From the NCBI GenBank assembly GCA_922989275.2, contig OV277871.1, forward strand, positions 29,522,693-29,586,692: 64,000 nucleotides of DNA, written 5' to 3'. This DNA is from Gari tellinella. Lineage: Eukaryota; Mollusca; Bivalvia; Cardiida; Psammobiidae. This document shows positions 42,162-52,689 of this stretch, piece by piece (the stretch's first letter is position 1; every line of letters starts with the position of its first letter). The notes under the pieces were generated by a model. The model was not told where the DNA came from. It searched no databases and was given only the letters and a program-made list of their open reading frames with translations. A program made the position numbers and the translations under genes.

Positions 42162-42223
42162 TCAGTTTGGATTCAGATGAGACGCCGAGTTCCTCGGCGT
42201 TCTCATCCGGATTCAAACTGTTT
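42162..42223. repeat. H1 hairpin in a T relic
   Basis: GGATTCAGATGAGACGCCGAG with CTCGGCGTTCTCATCCGGAT. TTAACCGTCTGATTG at 42121 and GCAGACGACAAAATTAAATT after the core mark a T element. Confidence 0.75.
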
Positions 42224-42773
42224 GACATTCTAGTGATATTTTCGAAAATATTTGGCAAATAATTTTTTATTTCGATAATTGATGCAGACGACAAAATTAA
42301 ATTCACAGACAACCGTTTCCTTAGCTTTGTAAAGATTGATTTATCACATGACGTGTGTAGAGACAATTACTGATCACTTCAGAGAAGACAGAAGCTCGCA
42401 GGATGTATTTACATGTATGTTAACTGTGGCACTTTCATGTTGTAAAAGACTACAATATATCTTAAGCTCCGACTGAGCTTCGAACCCGTGTCTCCTACAT
42501 ACTAGGCAAACGTCATACAACGTACACGTAGCTATAGAAGCTAGCTTTTATAGCAAGACACTAAATATGCAAATTGCTAGTTATTATTGATATATTGTTG
42601 CTAATTACATGTATATGTTTAGTATGAAATGCCCTTTCGAATGCCTCAAAATGTATTTGTATATAATTATATTGAGGGCCTCACTGAAGATTTTTTATTA
42701 ATCAAATTTGCTCTCTCGTGAAATAAAGTGTTGATTATCATTAATGTAGTATTATTATAATTCGTCATGCTAC
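42224..42773. other. T tail, tRNA-like relic, no gene
   Basis: On the minus strand GGAGACACGGGTTCGAAGC at 42478-42500 has box B, and the sequence upstream (GTTTGCCTAGTATGTAGG) resembles an anticodon arm; probably an old SINE head. The rest is unassigned. Confidence 0.4.
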
Positions 42774-43028
42774 CAGGGCTGCCATTTCTCCGGATTTTTC
42801 CTAAATCTCCGGATTTTTCCCCAGTTCATGGTAGCTTAAAGCATGCTGAAAGTAAAGCAGAATGCGCCCTAAGGCGCATTCTGCTTTACTTACAGTCTGC
42901 TTTAAGTAGTCGCATGTCAACAAAACAAGAAAAAGGCTATGGCGTAAAGGTACGATTCATAAAATCGCACTTGAAAAATGCAAATTTGGAAATCTTAGGA
43001 TTTTTCATGTCAACTTATGGCAGCCCTG
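42774..43028 (+). mobile_element. Family G MITE, 6-bp TSD
   Basis: CAGGGCTGCCATTTCTCCGG to ACTTATGGCAGCCCTG. Perfect 6-bp duplication TGCTAC at 42768-42773 and 43029-43034. H2 core 42834-42906, perfect arms with a GCGCCCTAAGGCGC tip. Confidence 0.9.
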
Positions 43029-43104
43029 TGCTACACACGGCTTTACAATAGGGTACACGACAATGAATAAATAGTGTGGAAGACATTATTTATTCCCGTT
43101 CAAC

Positions 43105-43562
43105 TCATTCTGCCGTGAATTTCCAGTTCCAATTAGTAAAGCCTTGGTCATGTCGAGTCGAACACTAGGCCACTAGGTCAAATACTACGAAAACTTTGTT
43201 AACATGCTTTACTCCATATTTTGCATTTAATATTTCAACAAATTGACATGTTTGTTGCTCAGGGTAACATCTAGGTCAAGTTCGAAGATGGGTCACCAAT
43301 GTGCAAAACTAGGTCACTAGGACAAATAATAGAGATATACCTTGTTAAAACTATAGAGTCCACAAATCTCAGTAGACTTTACTGACTATGGTAAAACTGT
43401 TGACCTCATTTAAATCTAGGTCCAGTTTGAATGTGTGTCACGTTTGGTCAAAAACCAGGTCACTAGGTCAAATCATATGAAAACCTTGTTAACATTCTAT
43501 ATAGGCTACACATTTCATTACAGCAAAATGAAACGATCTAGGTCAAGGTCGAGTGTAGGCAA
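43105..43562. repeat. Tandem repeat, about 145-bp period
   Basis: CACTAGGTCAAAT-type motifs at 43171, 43315 and 43461 (144 and 146 bp apart), with CTAGGTCAAGTTCGAAGATG and CTTGTTAACATTCTATA. I remember similar AGGTCACTAGGTCAAAT repeats as widespread in bivalves. Confidence 0.7.
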
Positions 43563-43564
43563 TA

Positions 43565-43810
43565 CAGTGGATTATCTGTTATTCTTTCCCAATAAACGCG
43601 TTTACGCTAAAACTATTATTTGCAGTGCAAACAGTTTGGAGCCAGATCAGACGCCGGGTAACCCGGCGTCTGATCAGGCCCCAAACTGTTTGCCACCAAG
43701 ATAAACAAGAATTATCAGAATTGTCCAAAAGTTGTTCTTTTCTACGTTTTAGTGTTTTGCGTTTGCGTACGTTTGCGTTTAAACGGGAAAGAATAACAGA
43801 TTCTCCACTG
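43565..43810 (+). mobile_element. Family A MITE
   Basis: TA-flanked, 246 bp; H1 core 43628-43693 with one extra change (GGCCCC for GGCTCC). Confidence 0.92.
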
Positions 43811-44329
43811 TATGTTGGATCAAAAACTTGGCCTCGAGATTAAATCATTGAGAAAAAACACAACTTATTAACACATCTAGATAGAGACATGACTTTTATA
43901 TTGCTATGGATAAAATATGTCTGATGTTTGACGTTGGGTCTGATCTGGTTCCAAACTGTTTCCACGTGTCTAGAAAACCTGTTCCAATCAATCTAAGTAT
44001 GACGCAACACGTTTGGCCCAATCTGAACCAGACGGATTTATCTTTGTGAGGAAAAAGACAATTTGCTAACCTAATTAGTGTGACAGGTTTGAATGTCACC
44101 TGGTGTGGTCTAAATTAGCGTTTCTGCGACAGGGCCACATATGTACCGGTAACAGATAAAAAAAAAGACCGATTTGCTAGATTTAGCAGATAATTATTGT
44201 TTTGCAGACATAACCTACTGAGAGTGCGTTGGCTTCGTGGACCACTATTAAACATTGGTATCTCAAAATCTATTAAATCGAATTTATCCATATTTCTACA
44301 GATTAATTTCAATAATTTTAATCTCGCTT
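43811..44329. other. H1/T traces, no gene
   Basis: A right H1 arm (GTCTGATCTGGTTCCAAACTG) at 43939-43960. The rest is unassigned. Confidence 0.4.
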
Positions 44330-44437
44330 TAGTGAACATATCCGTATTTCAAAGTTAAAACGTGGCATAGCCACGTTTTAACTTTGTAATACGGATATTG
44401 TGGACTTGAGCAAGTTCGAGATATCGAAGATCGTACT
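44330..44437. mobile_element. Tigger-like MITE, truncated
   Basis: CCGTATTTCAAAGTTAAAACG with its complement, then GTTCGAGATATCGAAGATCG then TACTG and TA. Same family as 17080-17273; the left terminus is missing. Confidence 0.75.
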
Positions 44438-44640
44438 GTAAATCTACGTTTTGCAATTGAAAACGTGTCAATGTTTTACAGAACGTGATTCGAGTCTATT
44501 TTGTTAACATGTGAGTTGATTATTACATGTAAAGCATGCCATTGTCTGGATGTCCTCAGCTGAAACTGTCGTCTGCTATTGTTTTCTAGATTTTGAATTT
44601 GATGATCCCCAATGAGATGAACAAATTGGTACTCTACGAA

Positions 44641-44748
44641 GAGCGATCGGTCATTCTCGGCAACTGTCGGCTGTTCCGAGCCATGCTATAACCATTTTTC
44701 GGAACAACTACCGACAATTGGCTAGAATGGCCGATCGCTCTCCGTATA
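44641..44748. repeat. Inverted repeat, 40-bp arms
   Basis: GAGCGATCGGTCATTCTCGG and complement CTAGAATGGCCGATCGCTC, continuing through CAACTGTCGG..TGTTCCGA, around a 20-bp centre. A foldback not related to the other families. Confidence 0.7.
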
Positions 44749-45033
44749 GAGGACCGGTATTGACGAACATTGATCCGATCTCAGTATGGGGATCCTCAGA
44801 CTTTAAGAATTCAGACATTTTGAGTGCAGATATATATGAAAGTCAAACAGTTTAAGGTAGCTTGTCGTCTTTTCAGGTTTCACATATAAAATCACAAAAT
44901 AAGTATCATTAAACTCGTTACACAATAGATGCGCTTTTTTTTTTATATATGCTTTCACTAATGAAAATAGTTTCACTTGATACAGTCAGGAAAACGAACC
45001 GTTATAAGAAATATTCCGTATATTCCAGCAGAT

Positions 45034-45095
45034 TGTAGGTTAAAGCAAACTGAAAGTAAAGCAGAATGCTCCTTTAGGCGACCATCTGTCTTCCA
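45034..45095. repeat. H2 left arm
   Basis: GTTAAAGCAAACTGAAAGTAA..CAGAATGCTCCTTTAGGCG; the right arm is replaced by unrelated sequence. Confidence 0.65.
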
Positions 45096-45331
45096 TACTG
45101 AATACAAGCCGGGATTGGTTAACCGATATTTAGCTGTTGGAAAAATGTCCGTATTGTCGATTTGCATGAATTATTTCGACTCTCTTAAAAGAGACAGAAA
45201 TACAAATGGTGCATTTTCAACAAAAAAAGAGAAGATACTCTAGAAAAGAGAACATATACGCAAAAAAAGCACAGGTGTGACATTATCGTGAATAATTATG
45301 TCATTAACAAATATCAGGTTCATAGCTCATT

Positions 45332-45424
45332 GATGTCCGATCTGGCTCCAAACTGTTTGCAATAGACGCCATTATTTTTAGCTCAAGCGCGTTAAATTTG
45401 GAAAGAAAAGCTTGTTCTCCACTG
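45332..45424 (-). mobile_element. Family A right-end relic
   Basis: GATCTGGCTCCAAACTGTTTG, then TTATTTTTAGCTCAAGCGCG, then TTGTTCTCCACTG. Confidence 0.7.
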
Positions 45425-45687
45425 AAGTGTTTAATATTCGATGCCAAAATAATCATAATAAAAAAACCAGCACAAATTTAATATCGCTGTTTTTTTAGTC
45501 ACACTGTCTCAAATATAGACTTGAAGAAATGCGATAATGTATTTAAGCTGAAGTCAACATGACAGTCAAGGGAATTGTAAGCTCTTCTGTTGTTATAGAA
45601 ACGTCTGCTTTGAAATTGTCGTCTGCAATATTTGATCAAAACCAGATTGTTTCTTTTTTTGAATTGGAGAAACATTAAGACGAGTGA

Positions 45688-45753
45688 CAAACAGTTTGGA
45701 TCCAGATCAGACGCCGCGTAACGCGGCGTCTGATCTGGATCCAAACTGTTTGC
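45688..45753. repeat. H1 hairpin, perfect arms
   Basis: All 31 bases of each arm pair, GGATCCAGATCAGACGCCGC type, GTAAC tip. TTGTCGTCTGCAATATTTG upstream marks a T element. Confidence 0.85.
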
Positions 45754-45919
45754 ATATGCCAGTCTAATTACGATTTGCAAGAAAAGTGTTAGAAACGATT
45801 AAAATCATGTCAAATACAGATCCGCTAGGGAGAGCTCTGTGAGAAGAAAGCCATATATGGTACATGCTACGTTAGAGCAAACTCCTACGCTATTATTGCT
45901 ATACTCATGCTGTTGTTTT

Positions 45920-46215
45920 TTGTTTTGCCACCGCACGATGTCGGGGGCGTATGGCTTTTAGCTATGTCTGTCTGTTTGTATGTCTGTCCACATTGTTAAT
46001 AGGTTTGGCTTTAAATTATTTTATTTTGGGTCATAATTTCATGCCAGACAAATTTCAAAACCATATATAGTTAAAAAAGTTGACTTTGATATTTAACATT
46101 TGAAATACAGATGTGATATACAGCTCATAAATATATAAGGTCAAGGTGATTTTAGAGGCCATGCTCACATCAGGGACATAGTGTTTTACACACGTTTTGT
46201 TTAGATTTGGTTTCA
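45920..46215 (+). repeat. Dispersed repeat, bivalve-like
   Basis: GTCGGGGGCGTATGGCTTTT, then CTGTCTGTTTGTATGTCTGTCC and AGGTCAAGGTGATTTTAGAG. Resembles dispersed repeats I recall from bivalves; no coding frame. Confidence 0.45.
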
Positions 46216-46269
46216 AGGGTGGGTAACATTTTATTTCTTTCATGACCAATGTCGACTTCACTGGCAACT

Positions 46270-46348
46270 GCAAATAGTTTGGATTCAGATGGGACGCCGA
46301 ATTTATTAAATTTGTAACTCGGCGTCTCATCAGACTCCTAACAGTCTG
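46270..46348. repeat. H1 hairpin with enlarged tip
   Basis: GGATTCAGATGGGACGCCGA, then ATTTATTAAATTTGTAAC, then TCGGCGTCTCATCAGACTCC. A short A relic (GTTCAAACGAAACAAAACGC) follows at 46412. Confidence 0.7.
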
Positions 46349-46460
46349 AAAATGCCAGTACACTCGAAGTTGTGTAGTGAGTGGGGTTGTAGTGAGGGCG
46401 ATAATATTTCTCGTTCAAACGAAACAAAACGCTATCGCAACAAAATGAAGAAAATGTCGG

Positions 46461-46738
46461 CGTCCTGAAAAACGAGAGAATACATGGAAACAATACGTTG
46501 TTTCTAGTACAGTAATGTGCTACCACTTCTACTATTTTGCGTGGGCATTGCCACTTGAAATCAAGGAAACGTTATTACTCCCTTGTCTCTAATATGATTT
46601 TCTATATTTCCCGAATTAGCGGGGAAATATGATACTAAATGGTCACGATGTAATGATTACCAGATTCCCGCGAGAGTCGCTATATATACGATGCCTTGTT
46701 TTGTTGATTTACTATATATGTTATACAGCCAACATCGT
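46461..46738. other. No gene recognised
   Basis: Unassigned sequence. Confidence 0.3.
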
Positions 46739-46979
46739 ACAAATCTGTTATTCTTTCCCATTTAAACGCAAACGTACGCAAACGCAAAGCACTAAAATGT
46801 AGAAAAGAACAACTTTTGGACAATTCTGATAATTCTTGTTTATCTTGGTGGCAAACAGTTTGGAGCCTGATCAGACGCCGGGTTACCCGGCGTCTGATCT
46901 GGCTCCAAACTGTTCGCACTGCAAATAATAGTTTTAGCGTAAACGCGTTTATTGGGAAAGAATAACAGATTCTCCACTG
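46739..46979 (-). mobile_element. Family A MITE
   Basis: The left terminus has lost the GTGGAG bases (ACAAATCTGTTATTC); the right end is intact. H1 core 46851-46918. Confidence 0.88.
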
Positions 46980-47005
46980 TAGTACTGAACTCATTGAACT
47001 CTAGC

Positions 47006-47103
47006 GACGAGTATACTCGTCATTTACAAACAGTGTACCGAGTGACGAGTACACTTGTGGTTAAGCAAACAGTGTAGGCCCTGATCAGGGTCTGTACTGT
47101 TTG
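47006..47103. repeat. T terminus and collapsed H1
   Basis: GACGAGTATACTCGTCATTT is a T-type terminal hairpin. At 47064-47103 GTGTAGGCCCTGATCAGGGTC has lost the inner stem and tip. Confidence 0.65.
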
Positions 47104-47248
47104 TCATGTTTTTGAATATATAGAAATCATCCCAAAAGGTAATAAACCGACCCTACTTAATTGGAAATTTGAATTGTTCATTTCACGTTTCAGGGGTGAA
47201 TGAGTAGCTTACAAACATTGTGCATATGAAGAATACACTTGTCGAAGC

Positions 47249-47318
47249 CAAACAGTGTAGACCCTGAACAGAGGGTTCCTGCAGCAGGAGTTCTCTGATC
47301 AGGGTCTGTGCTGTTTGT
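47249..47318. repeat. H1 hairpin, GTAGACC type
   Basis: AACAGTGTAGACCCTGAACAG..GGGTTCCTGCAGCAGGAG..CTGATCAGGGTCTGTGCTG. Confidence 0.7.
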
Positions 47319-47395
47319 CATTTTGAAATATATCACAAATATCAACTCAAAATAGAAAAAAAATGGAAAATACTGTATTCACTGGGGGCCAACTC

Positions 47396-47572
47396 GGTAT
47401 TACGATGAAATGCTACGACAACTGATATGGGTATTATAACAGATTTGTATTGCTACGAAGGCAACTTTGTTTTCGTAGACAAACATTTCTCACTGTATAC
47501 ACTGACTTCGTAGCAATACAAATCTGTTATAATACCCATATAGGTTGTCGTAGCAATACAGTTTGATGATAA
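47396..47572. mobile_element. Foldback element, 50-bp arms
   Basis: GCTACGACAACTGATATGGG..TTGTATTGCTACGAAG (47411-47460) pairs with 47505-47554 around a 45-bp spacer. Outer ends TATTACGATGAAATGC and GATGATAATACG also pair partly. Probably a separate MITE family. Confidence 0.65.
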
Positions 47573-47579
47573 TACGTGG

Positions 47580-47655
47580 TGGCTGCTGAAAGCAAGGTCA
47601 GCGTAAAGCAGAAGGTTTCTATATGAACTTTCTGCTTTAGTGTAATCTTTTAAAT
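47580..47655. repeat. H2-related hairpin
   Basis: GTAAAGCAGAAGGTTTCTAT with ATGAACTTTCTGCTTTAGTG; outer arms degraded. Confidence 0.6.
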
Positions 47656-47705
47656 GCCACTGGTCCTAACCTTTTTACTGTCAGTGACGGCTAAAGGTGC
47701 GTTTA

Positions 47706-48010
47706 CAAACACTTTGGACCCTGATTACAGTGGAGAATGTGTTATTCTTTCCCAATAAACGCGTTTACGCTAAAACTATTATTTCCAGCGCAAACAGTTT
47801 GGAGCCAGATCAGACGCCTGGTAACCCGGCGTCTGATCAGGCTCCAAACTGTTTGCCACCATGATAAACATGAAATATCAGAATTGTCCAAAAGTTGTTC
47901 TTTTCTACGTTTTAGTGCTTTGCGTTTGCGTACGTTTGCGTTTAAACGGGAAAGAATAACGTTTTCTCCACTGTATGCAGCGGCGTCTGATCAGGATTCA
48001 AACAGTTTTA
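47706..48010. repeat. H1 hairpin split by family A
   Basis: Left arm ACAAACACTTTGGACCCTGA before 47725; right arm GCGGCGTCTGATCAGGATTC after 47976. A copy at 47728-47973 sits between them. Confidence 0.75.
47728..47973 (+). mobile_element. Family A MITE, nested in H1
   Basis: TA-flanked, 246 bp; its own H1 core 47790-47856. Confidence 0.92.
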
Positions 48011-48366
48011 CACTCGTTTCGAAATTTCGTCAGTCATGTTGCTTAAAATATACATGTAACTTTGAAACGATATTGCCGATAACAATATTGAAGCATACGA
48101 CAACATGGCGATTAATGGGGTAAAAACCTCACGATAATTCACAATGGAAGAGTTTACCATCATAGATGAGTTTTCTCTATATTACGTATATAGAGACTTT
48201 ATTAGAGTGGTTTTAAGGAGAACTTCTTTTTGTTATAATTAGAACAATTTCTTATGCGACAGCTTTTGGACGTGACTCGGGTTTCCCCTCACGTGTTGCT
48301 TGAGGATGTCGCAAGTGGGAGATAGAAATGCAATTTCCTTTTCTATTTATGAAACTCCATTAATTA
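48011..48366. other. T tail, no gene
   Basis: To about 48125 this matches the segment after H1 in 23221-23355 (GAAACGATATTGCCGATAAC..GAAGCATACGACAACATGG). The rest is unassigned. Confidence 0.45.
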
Positions 48367-48623
48367 CAGTGGAGAAAACGTTATTCTTTCCCAATAAACG
48401 CGTTTACGCTAAAAAAACTATTATTTTCACTGCAAACAGTTTGGAGCCAAATCAGACGCCGGGTAACCCGGCGTCTGATCAGGCTCCAAACTGTTTGCCA
48501 CCAAGATAAAGATGAATTATCAGAATTGTCAACTTTTTTGAAAGTTGTACTTTTCTACGTTTTAGTGTTTTGCGTTTGCGTACGTTTGCGTTTAAACGGG
48601 AAAGGATAACAGATTCTCCACTG
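48367..48623 (+). mobile_element. Family A MITE
   Basis: TA-flanked, 257 bp with small insertions. H1 core 48432-48498. Confidence 0.9.
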
Positions 48624-48727
48624 TAGAAGGTAAAAGCCTAAAGAGCTCATCACCATCAACAGTTCCAACAGCGCTAATTTGGCAAATGACGCCACAGAGG
48701 CTCTGTCATCGTGCCTGTTTAGGGGTA

Positions 48728-48939
48728 CAGTAAAACCTCTTCATTACGACAACAAAAATTGTGTACATAATTAGATCTATGTGTTTATGATAGATGACTG
48801 CTTCAAGCAAGATGACAGTAAAACAGAAAGCTCCTATGGGAGCTTTCTGTTTTACTGTCACATTGCTTTAAGCTGTCACCTGACTTGTATACAATGAACT
48901 AGCCTTCGTTTTAGAGATCGTAATAGACAGGTTTTACTG
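48728..48939. mobile_element. Family P MITE
   Basis: TA, CAGTAAAACCTCTTCATTAC to GTAATAGACAGGTTTTACTG, TA. H2-type core 48796-48886 with a GCTCCTATGGGAGC tip and near-perfect arms. Confidence 0.9.
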
Positions 48940-49012
48940 TATATGACACCCATGTAGAAGCTCTGCTGTGCGACCCAATTTGAAAGGAAGAATCGGGGTA
49001 TTGTAATGCAGA

Positions 49013-49092
49013 TAGCTGCTTAATGCAGGACGAAAGTAACGCAGAAAGCTCCTAAAGGAGCTTTCTGCATTACTTTTGTCCTACATTAAGCA
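49013..49092. repeat. H2-related hairpin, AATGCAG variant
   Basis: CTTAATGCAGGACGAAAGTAA..GAAAGCTCCTAAAGGAGCTTTC..TTACTTTTGTCCTACATTAAG. Perfect arms but for two bases. Confidence 0.8.
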
Positions 49093-49375
49093 ACAACCTG
49101 ACTTAGATACTGCTACTAGACTAATATTGAGTGTAGGCTTAGAGAGTTTTAACGCTATTGATTTCTATACTAGAGGTTATTTCTATCTCCGAATGACGTG
49201 CACGTAATTAATAGTTGTTTATTCAAGAGAAAAAGTACAAACGTAACAAAGCAACCTAAAATGGCCAGATACTTAAAAGCCGCAATAAGTTAATTAACAC
49301 ATTCACTCTTTAAATGACAGTTTAAATGTCAACTCGAGAGCAATGATAAGAAATAAACGGAGTCGGAGTATCAAA

Positions 49376-49690
49376 ATCATCGTCGTCGTCATCACCATCA
49401 TCATCATCTTAGCAGCAGCAGTACCACCACCAAACCACCACCACCATCATCGCCGTCGTCGTCATCAAAATCGTCGTCGTCGTCATAATCATCATCATCA
49501 CCGTTGTCGTCGATATCATCATAACCATCATTGTCGCCGTTGCCGTCTTCATCATCATCATCATCATCATCGCCATTATCATCATTTTACCTCATTATTT
49601 TGACCCCGACACCCATCATCATCATTGTTATTATAACCACAACCTTATCGTCATCATCATCATCATCATCATCGTCATCGTCATCATGAA
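49376..49690. repeat. CAT/CGT trinucleotide microsatellite
   Basis: Long imperfect tract of CATCATCAT, CGTCGTCGT and CACCACCAC. Histidine/arginine-rich or aspartate-rich frames here are repeat artefacts. Confidence 0.9.
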
Positions 49691-49840
49691 CAATTTTAAG
49701 TCCCCTATAGTAACGGCATCTTGAACACATAAACACGCGCCTACTCCCCAAGCTACATGACATTGTATAATCAAAGACTCGTGTTATCATACTAAAATTC
49801 AATGAAACGAATATAGATAACTGATTTAATTTGTGTGTTA

Positions 49841-50099
49841 CAGTGGAGAAGGCGTTTTCCTTCTCCCCCCAATAAACGCGTTTACGCTAAATCTATTTTT
49901 TTTACATGGCAAACAGTTTGGAGTCAGATCAGACGCCGGGTAACCCGGCGTCTGATCAGGCTCCAAACTGTTTGTCACTCAGATTTGAATGAGTCGGTAA
50001 AATTTTCAAATGGATACCATTTTACCCATCGTATTGTATTGCGTTTGCGTGTTGCTTGTATTTCTAAAGACGTCAAAGAATAACGTTTTCTCTTCATTG
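49841..50099 (+). mobile_element. Diverged family A MITE
   Basis: CAGTGGAGAAGGCGTTTTCC to AACGTTTTCTCTTCATTG; H1 core 49909-49974 well kept. Confidence 0.85.
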
Positions 50100-50509
50100 T
50101 ACCATATAAGTATGCATAATGTAATACCCGCGGTTTGTGATACTGGGTGCATTTCGCCTCTTGATCCGTTAGATGGTCCGTGTTTACCCTTTAAATGTTT
50201 AAAACCAGTATGTGTATATTTTGCAAATAGTGTAGACCCTAATCAGGTTTACATGTATCTTGAAGAAGTCATCTGGCCGCAGAGTCTGGTTCTTTTTACT
50301 TTTTCTGAAATTTCTAAAACCACCTCAACATTTCTGCGTTACAATTGCCCTGACCCTGTATGAGTTTTCTGCATTATTTTCATGCTGCCCCTGTATGAGC
50401 TTTCTGCATAACTTTTCCCATGCTTCTGTTACTGCCAGCTGATCATCTACAAAACTGTCGTCTGCTTTTATTTTTCAAATGAGCAGTTTGAAGAACCATC
50501 GATATGGGT
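50100..50509. other. T relics, no gene
   Basis: AAATAGTGTAGACCCTAATCAG at 50225 and AAACTGTCGTCTGCTTTTAT at 50450 are T/H1 traces. Confidence 0.4.
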
Positions 50510-50576
50510 ATAACAGTTTGAATCCTGATCAGACCCAGATTTATTCGTCGCTTGGATAGGATCCGAACTGTGTGCA
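50510..50576. repeat. H1 hairpin, degraded
   Basis: TAACAGTTTGAATCCTGATC with GATAGGATCCGAACTGTGTG. Confidence 0.6.
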
Positions 50577-50721
50577 AAACGTTGTCAATACATGTATATT
50601 GTCAATGTAACGATAGCTTTAATAGTCAAGCTTCAAACACATGATAAATGTGAAGGTAAGAATCTAGGGCTAAGAACCCCCGCGACCCCCTTTAAAGGGT
50701 CATTATGGTTTAGTTGAAAAC

Positions 50722-51080
50722 TCTTGAGTGTCCCCTCTCTGCAACACCAGAGAAATGGGAATGTGCTGTTTGGAGCGAGTCCTTATAGTGAGGGGAAATA
50801 GTATTTTTATCAAGACTGCTGAGCACGACTTGTCTACATTTGCAAACAGCTTGAATCCAGAGATCTGACGCCGCGTAACGCCATATAATTTTGCAACATT
50901 CTTAAGATTTTTGTTAAATATAAATACGTACTTTTGAAGAAAAAATGAGCAGACGACAACTTTAAGCAGACGACATTGCAACAGTGAAAGGGTTAACTAT
51001 AAGTGTCTTGGGAAGCAACGGCAATATTTTTGTAAGGATAGAATCGCTGTTTGGAGGGCCGTTGTACGGAGGGAGAACTG
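50722..51080 (+). mobile_element. Family E MITE
   Basis: GTGTCCCCTCTCTGCAACAC to TTGTACGGAGGGAGAACTG, TA. The H1 core has lost its right half (50841-50883). Contains AGCAGACGACAACTTTAAGC. Confidence 0.75.
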
Positions 51081-51289
51081 TATTTTAAAAACTCCTCAGC
51101 TTCTGTAGTATTTCTCATATCTGTACCTGTTGTTTTAAATAAATAATTTCCGTGTCAAAAGAACACACATATCTTTAAAGATTAAACATATTTATTTCCT
51201 AAGGACACTTGTTCACGGATGTGGGGTCGTGTAATGTCATTGTTAGCGACGTAACTAATGCACTAGATATACACAGTTACACTTGTGTT

Positions 51290-51560
51290 GATAAAGAGGG
51301 AGTGAGTGACTGAGTGAGATAGAGAAAGAGAGCCCGAGAGACAGAAAGACAGAAACAGCGAGAGACAGAAATAGAGAGACAGAGACAGGCAACCATAGAG
51401 ACAGAGACGGATACACACAGAGAGACAGAAAGACACATATAGCCACACTGAGAGAAGAGAGAGAGAAGAAAGAGAGACTGACAGAGAGGGAGAGAAAAAA
51501 GAGAGAGATATAGAGATGGTAGAAAGAAACACACACAGAGACCCACAGAGATAAGAGAGA
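51290..51560. repeat. Purine-rich (GA)n-like tract
   Basis: Imperfect GAGAGACAGAAAGACAGAAA repeats, nearly all purine plus C on the plus strand. Open frames on the minus strand are serine/leucine-rich artefacts. Confidence 0.85.
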
Positions 51561-51718
51561 CTCTGAATTTAACTGCACAGACGATAACAATGTAAATATT
51601 TCGGGTATGTTGACTTTGCAATCCCCTTCCTACACTGTTATGCATGTCGTATGCACTTTTCTGCATGTGTCTGCACTTACCACTGACATACCATGCAGGT
51701 TTGTAATATACAGTCATA

Positions 51719-51964
51719 CAGTGGAGAAAACGTTACTCTTTCCCGTTTAAACGCAAACGAACGCAAACGCATTGCAATAAAACGGAGAAAATGACAACTT
51801 TTTGACAATTCTGAATGTTGATTCTAACCAAGACGATAAACAGTTTGGAGCCTGATCAGACGCCGGGTTACCCGGCGTCTGATCTAGCTCCAAACTGTTT
51901 GCATTGGAAATAATAGTTTTAGCGTAAACGCGTTTATTGGGAAAGAATAACGTTTTCTCCACTG
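51719..51964 (-). mobile_element. Family A MITE
   Basis: TA-flanked, 246 bp. H1 core 51837-51902. Confidence 0.92.
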
Positions 51965-52014
51965 TACCTGTTTTCACCAACAATGCAGTGAGCAAATAAG
52001 TACATCTATAAACA

Positions 52015-52075
52015 CAGATGGTGATTTAATGCAGAGCGAAAGTAATACAGAAAACGCCTTCGTATTGCATTAACC
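52015..52075. repeat. H2-related fragment
   Basis: ATTTAATGCAGAGCGAAAGTAAT then CCTTCGTATTGCATTAACC, AATGCAG variant, tip deleted. Confidence 0.5.
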
Positions 52076-52208
52076 TGACTGGGATATAAAGCCATCCTAT
52101 TACTATATGTGTTGGAATGGTCGCTCGCTTTGTAGAGGTTAGGAGACGGTTGTTGGTTACGATAGTTTGCATGTCGCAAATCAATTTTGCTTTCGGCAAT
52201 AATGAGGT

Positions 52209-52455
52209 TTAACCCTTTCACTACCAAATCATCGCCTGCTTTTCCCATTCCAATGCCGCATTAGCTTCTGCTTTACTAAGTTACTGTGAGCTGTACTGTT
52301 ATTTTGAGGCAACATAGCGGATGAACAATTGATATGGTTGTCAAACAGTTTGAATCCTGATCAGACGCCGCGTTACGCGGCGTCTGATCAGGATACAAAT
52401 TGTTTGCAAATTGAATCGACTGTGGTAGCCTTGATATAGTGGTGATAGGGGTTAT
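52209..52455. mobile_element. T element with H1 core
   Basis: TTAACCCTTTCACTACCAAA at the left, H1 core 52342-52408 with matching arms. The right end is uncertain (TGATAGGGGTTATGG). Confidence 0.65.
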
Positions 52456-52689
52456 GGTTAATATACAGTTTAACGCTTAAAGCAGATAGGGATGGTAAAC
52501 TAATATTTCTCAGGTATTTCATGGGAGGGAAATTTGGTCTATCCTTTTGTTTGATTGACACCACCTTTGAATGGTATTTAAACTTTTAAGTATTTTCCTA
52601 GTATAAATATTATTTTTAGAATTAAGTCTGGTGTCTACTAACCTTTCGTCTGTCAATCGCGAGTTTAAAGTCAAGACTTGATTGGTATT

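Noticed and set aside
49343..49802. Histidine/arginine-rich and aspartate-rich open frames
   Set aside because: Pure translation of the CAT/CGT trinucleotide microsatellite.
51255..51717. Long serine/leucine-rich open frames on the minus strand
   Set aside because: Three overlapping frames are open because the sequence is a GA-rich simple repeat.
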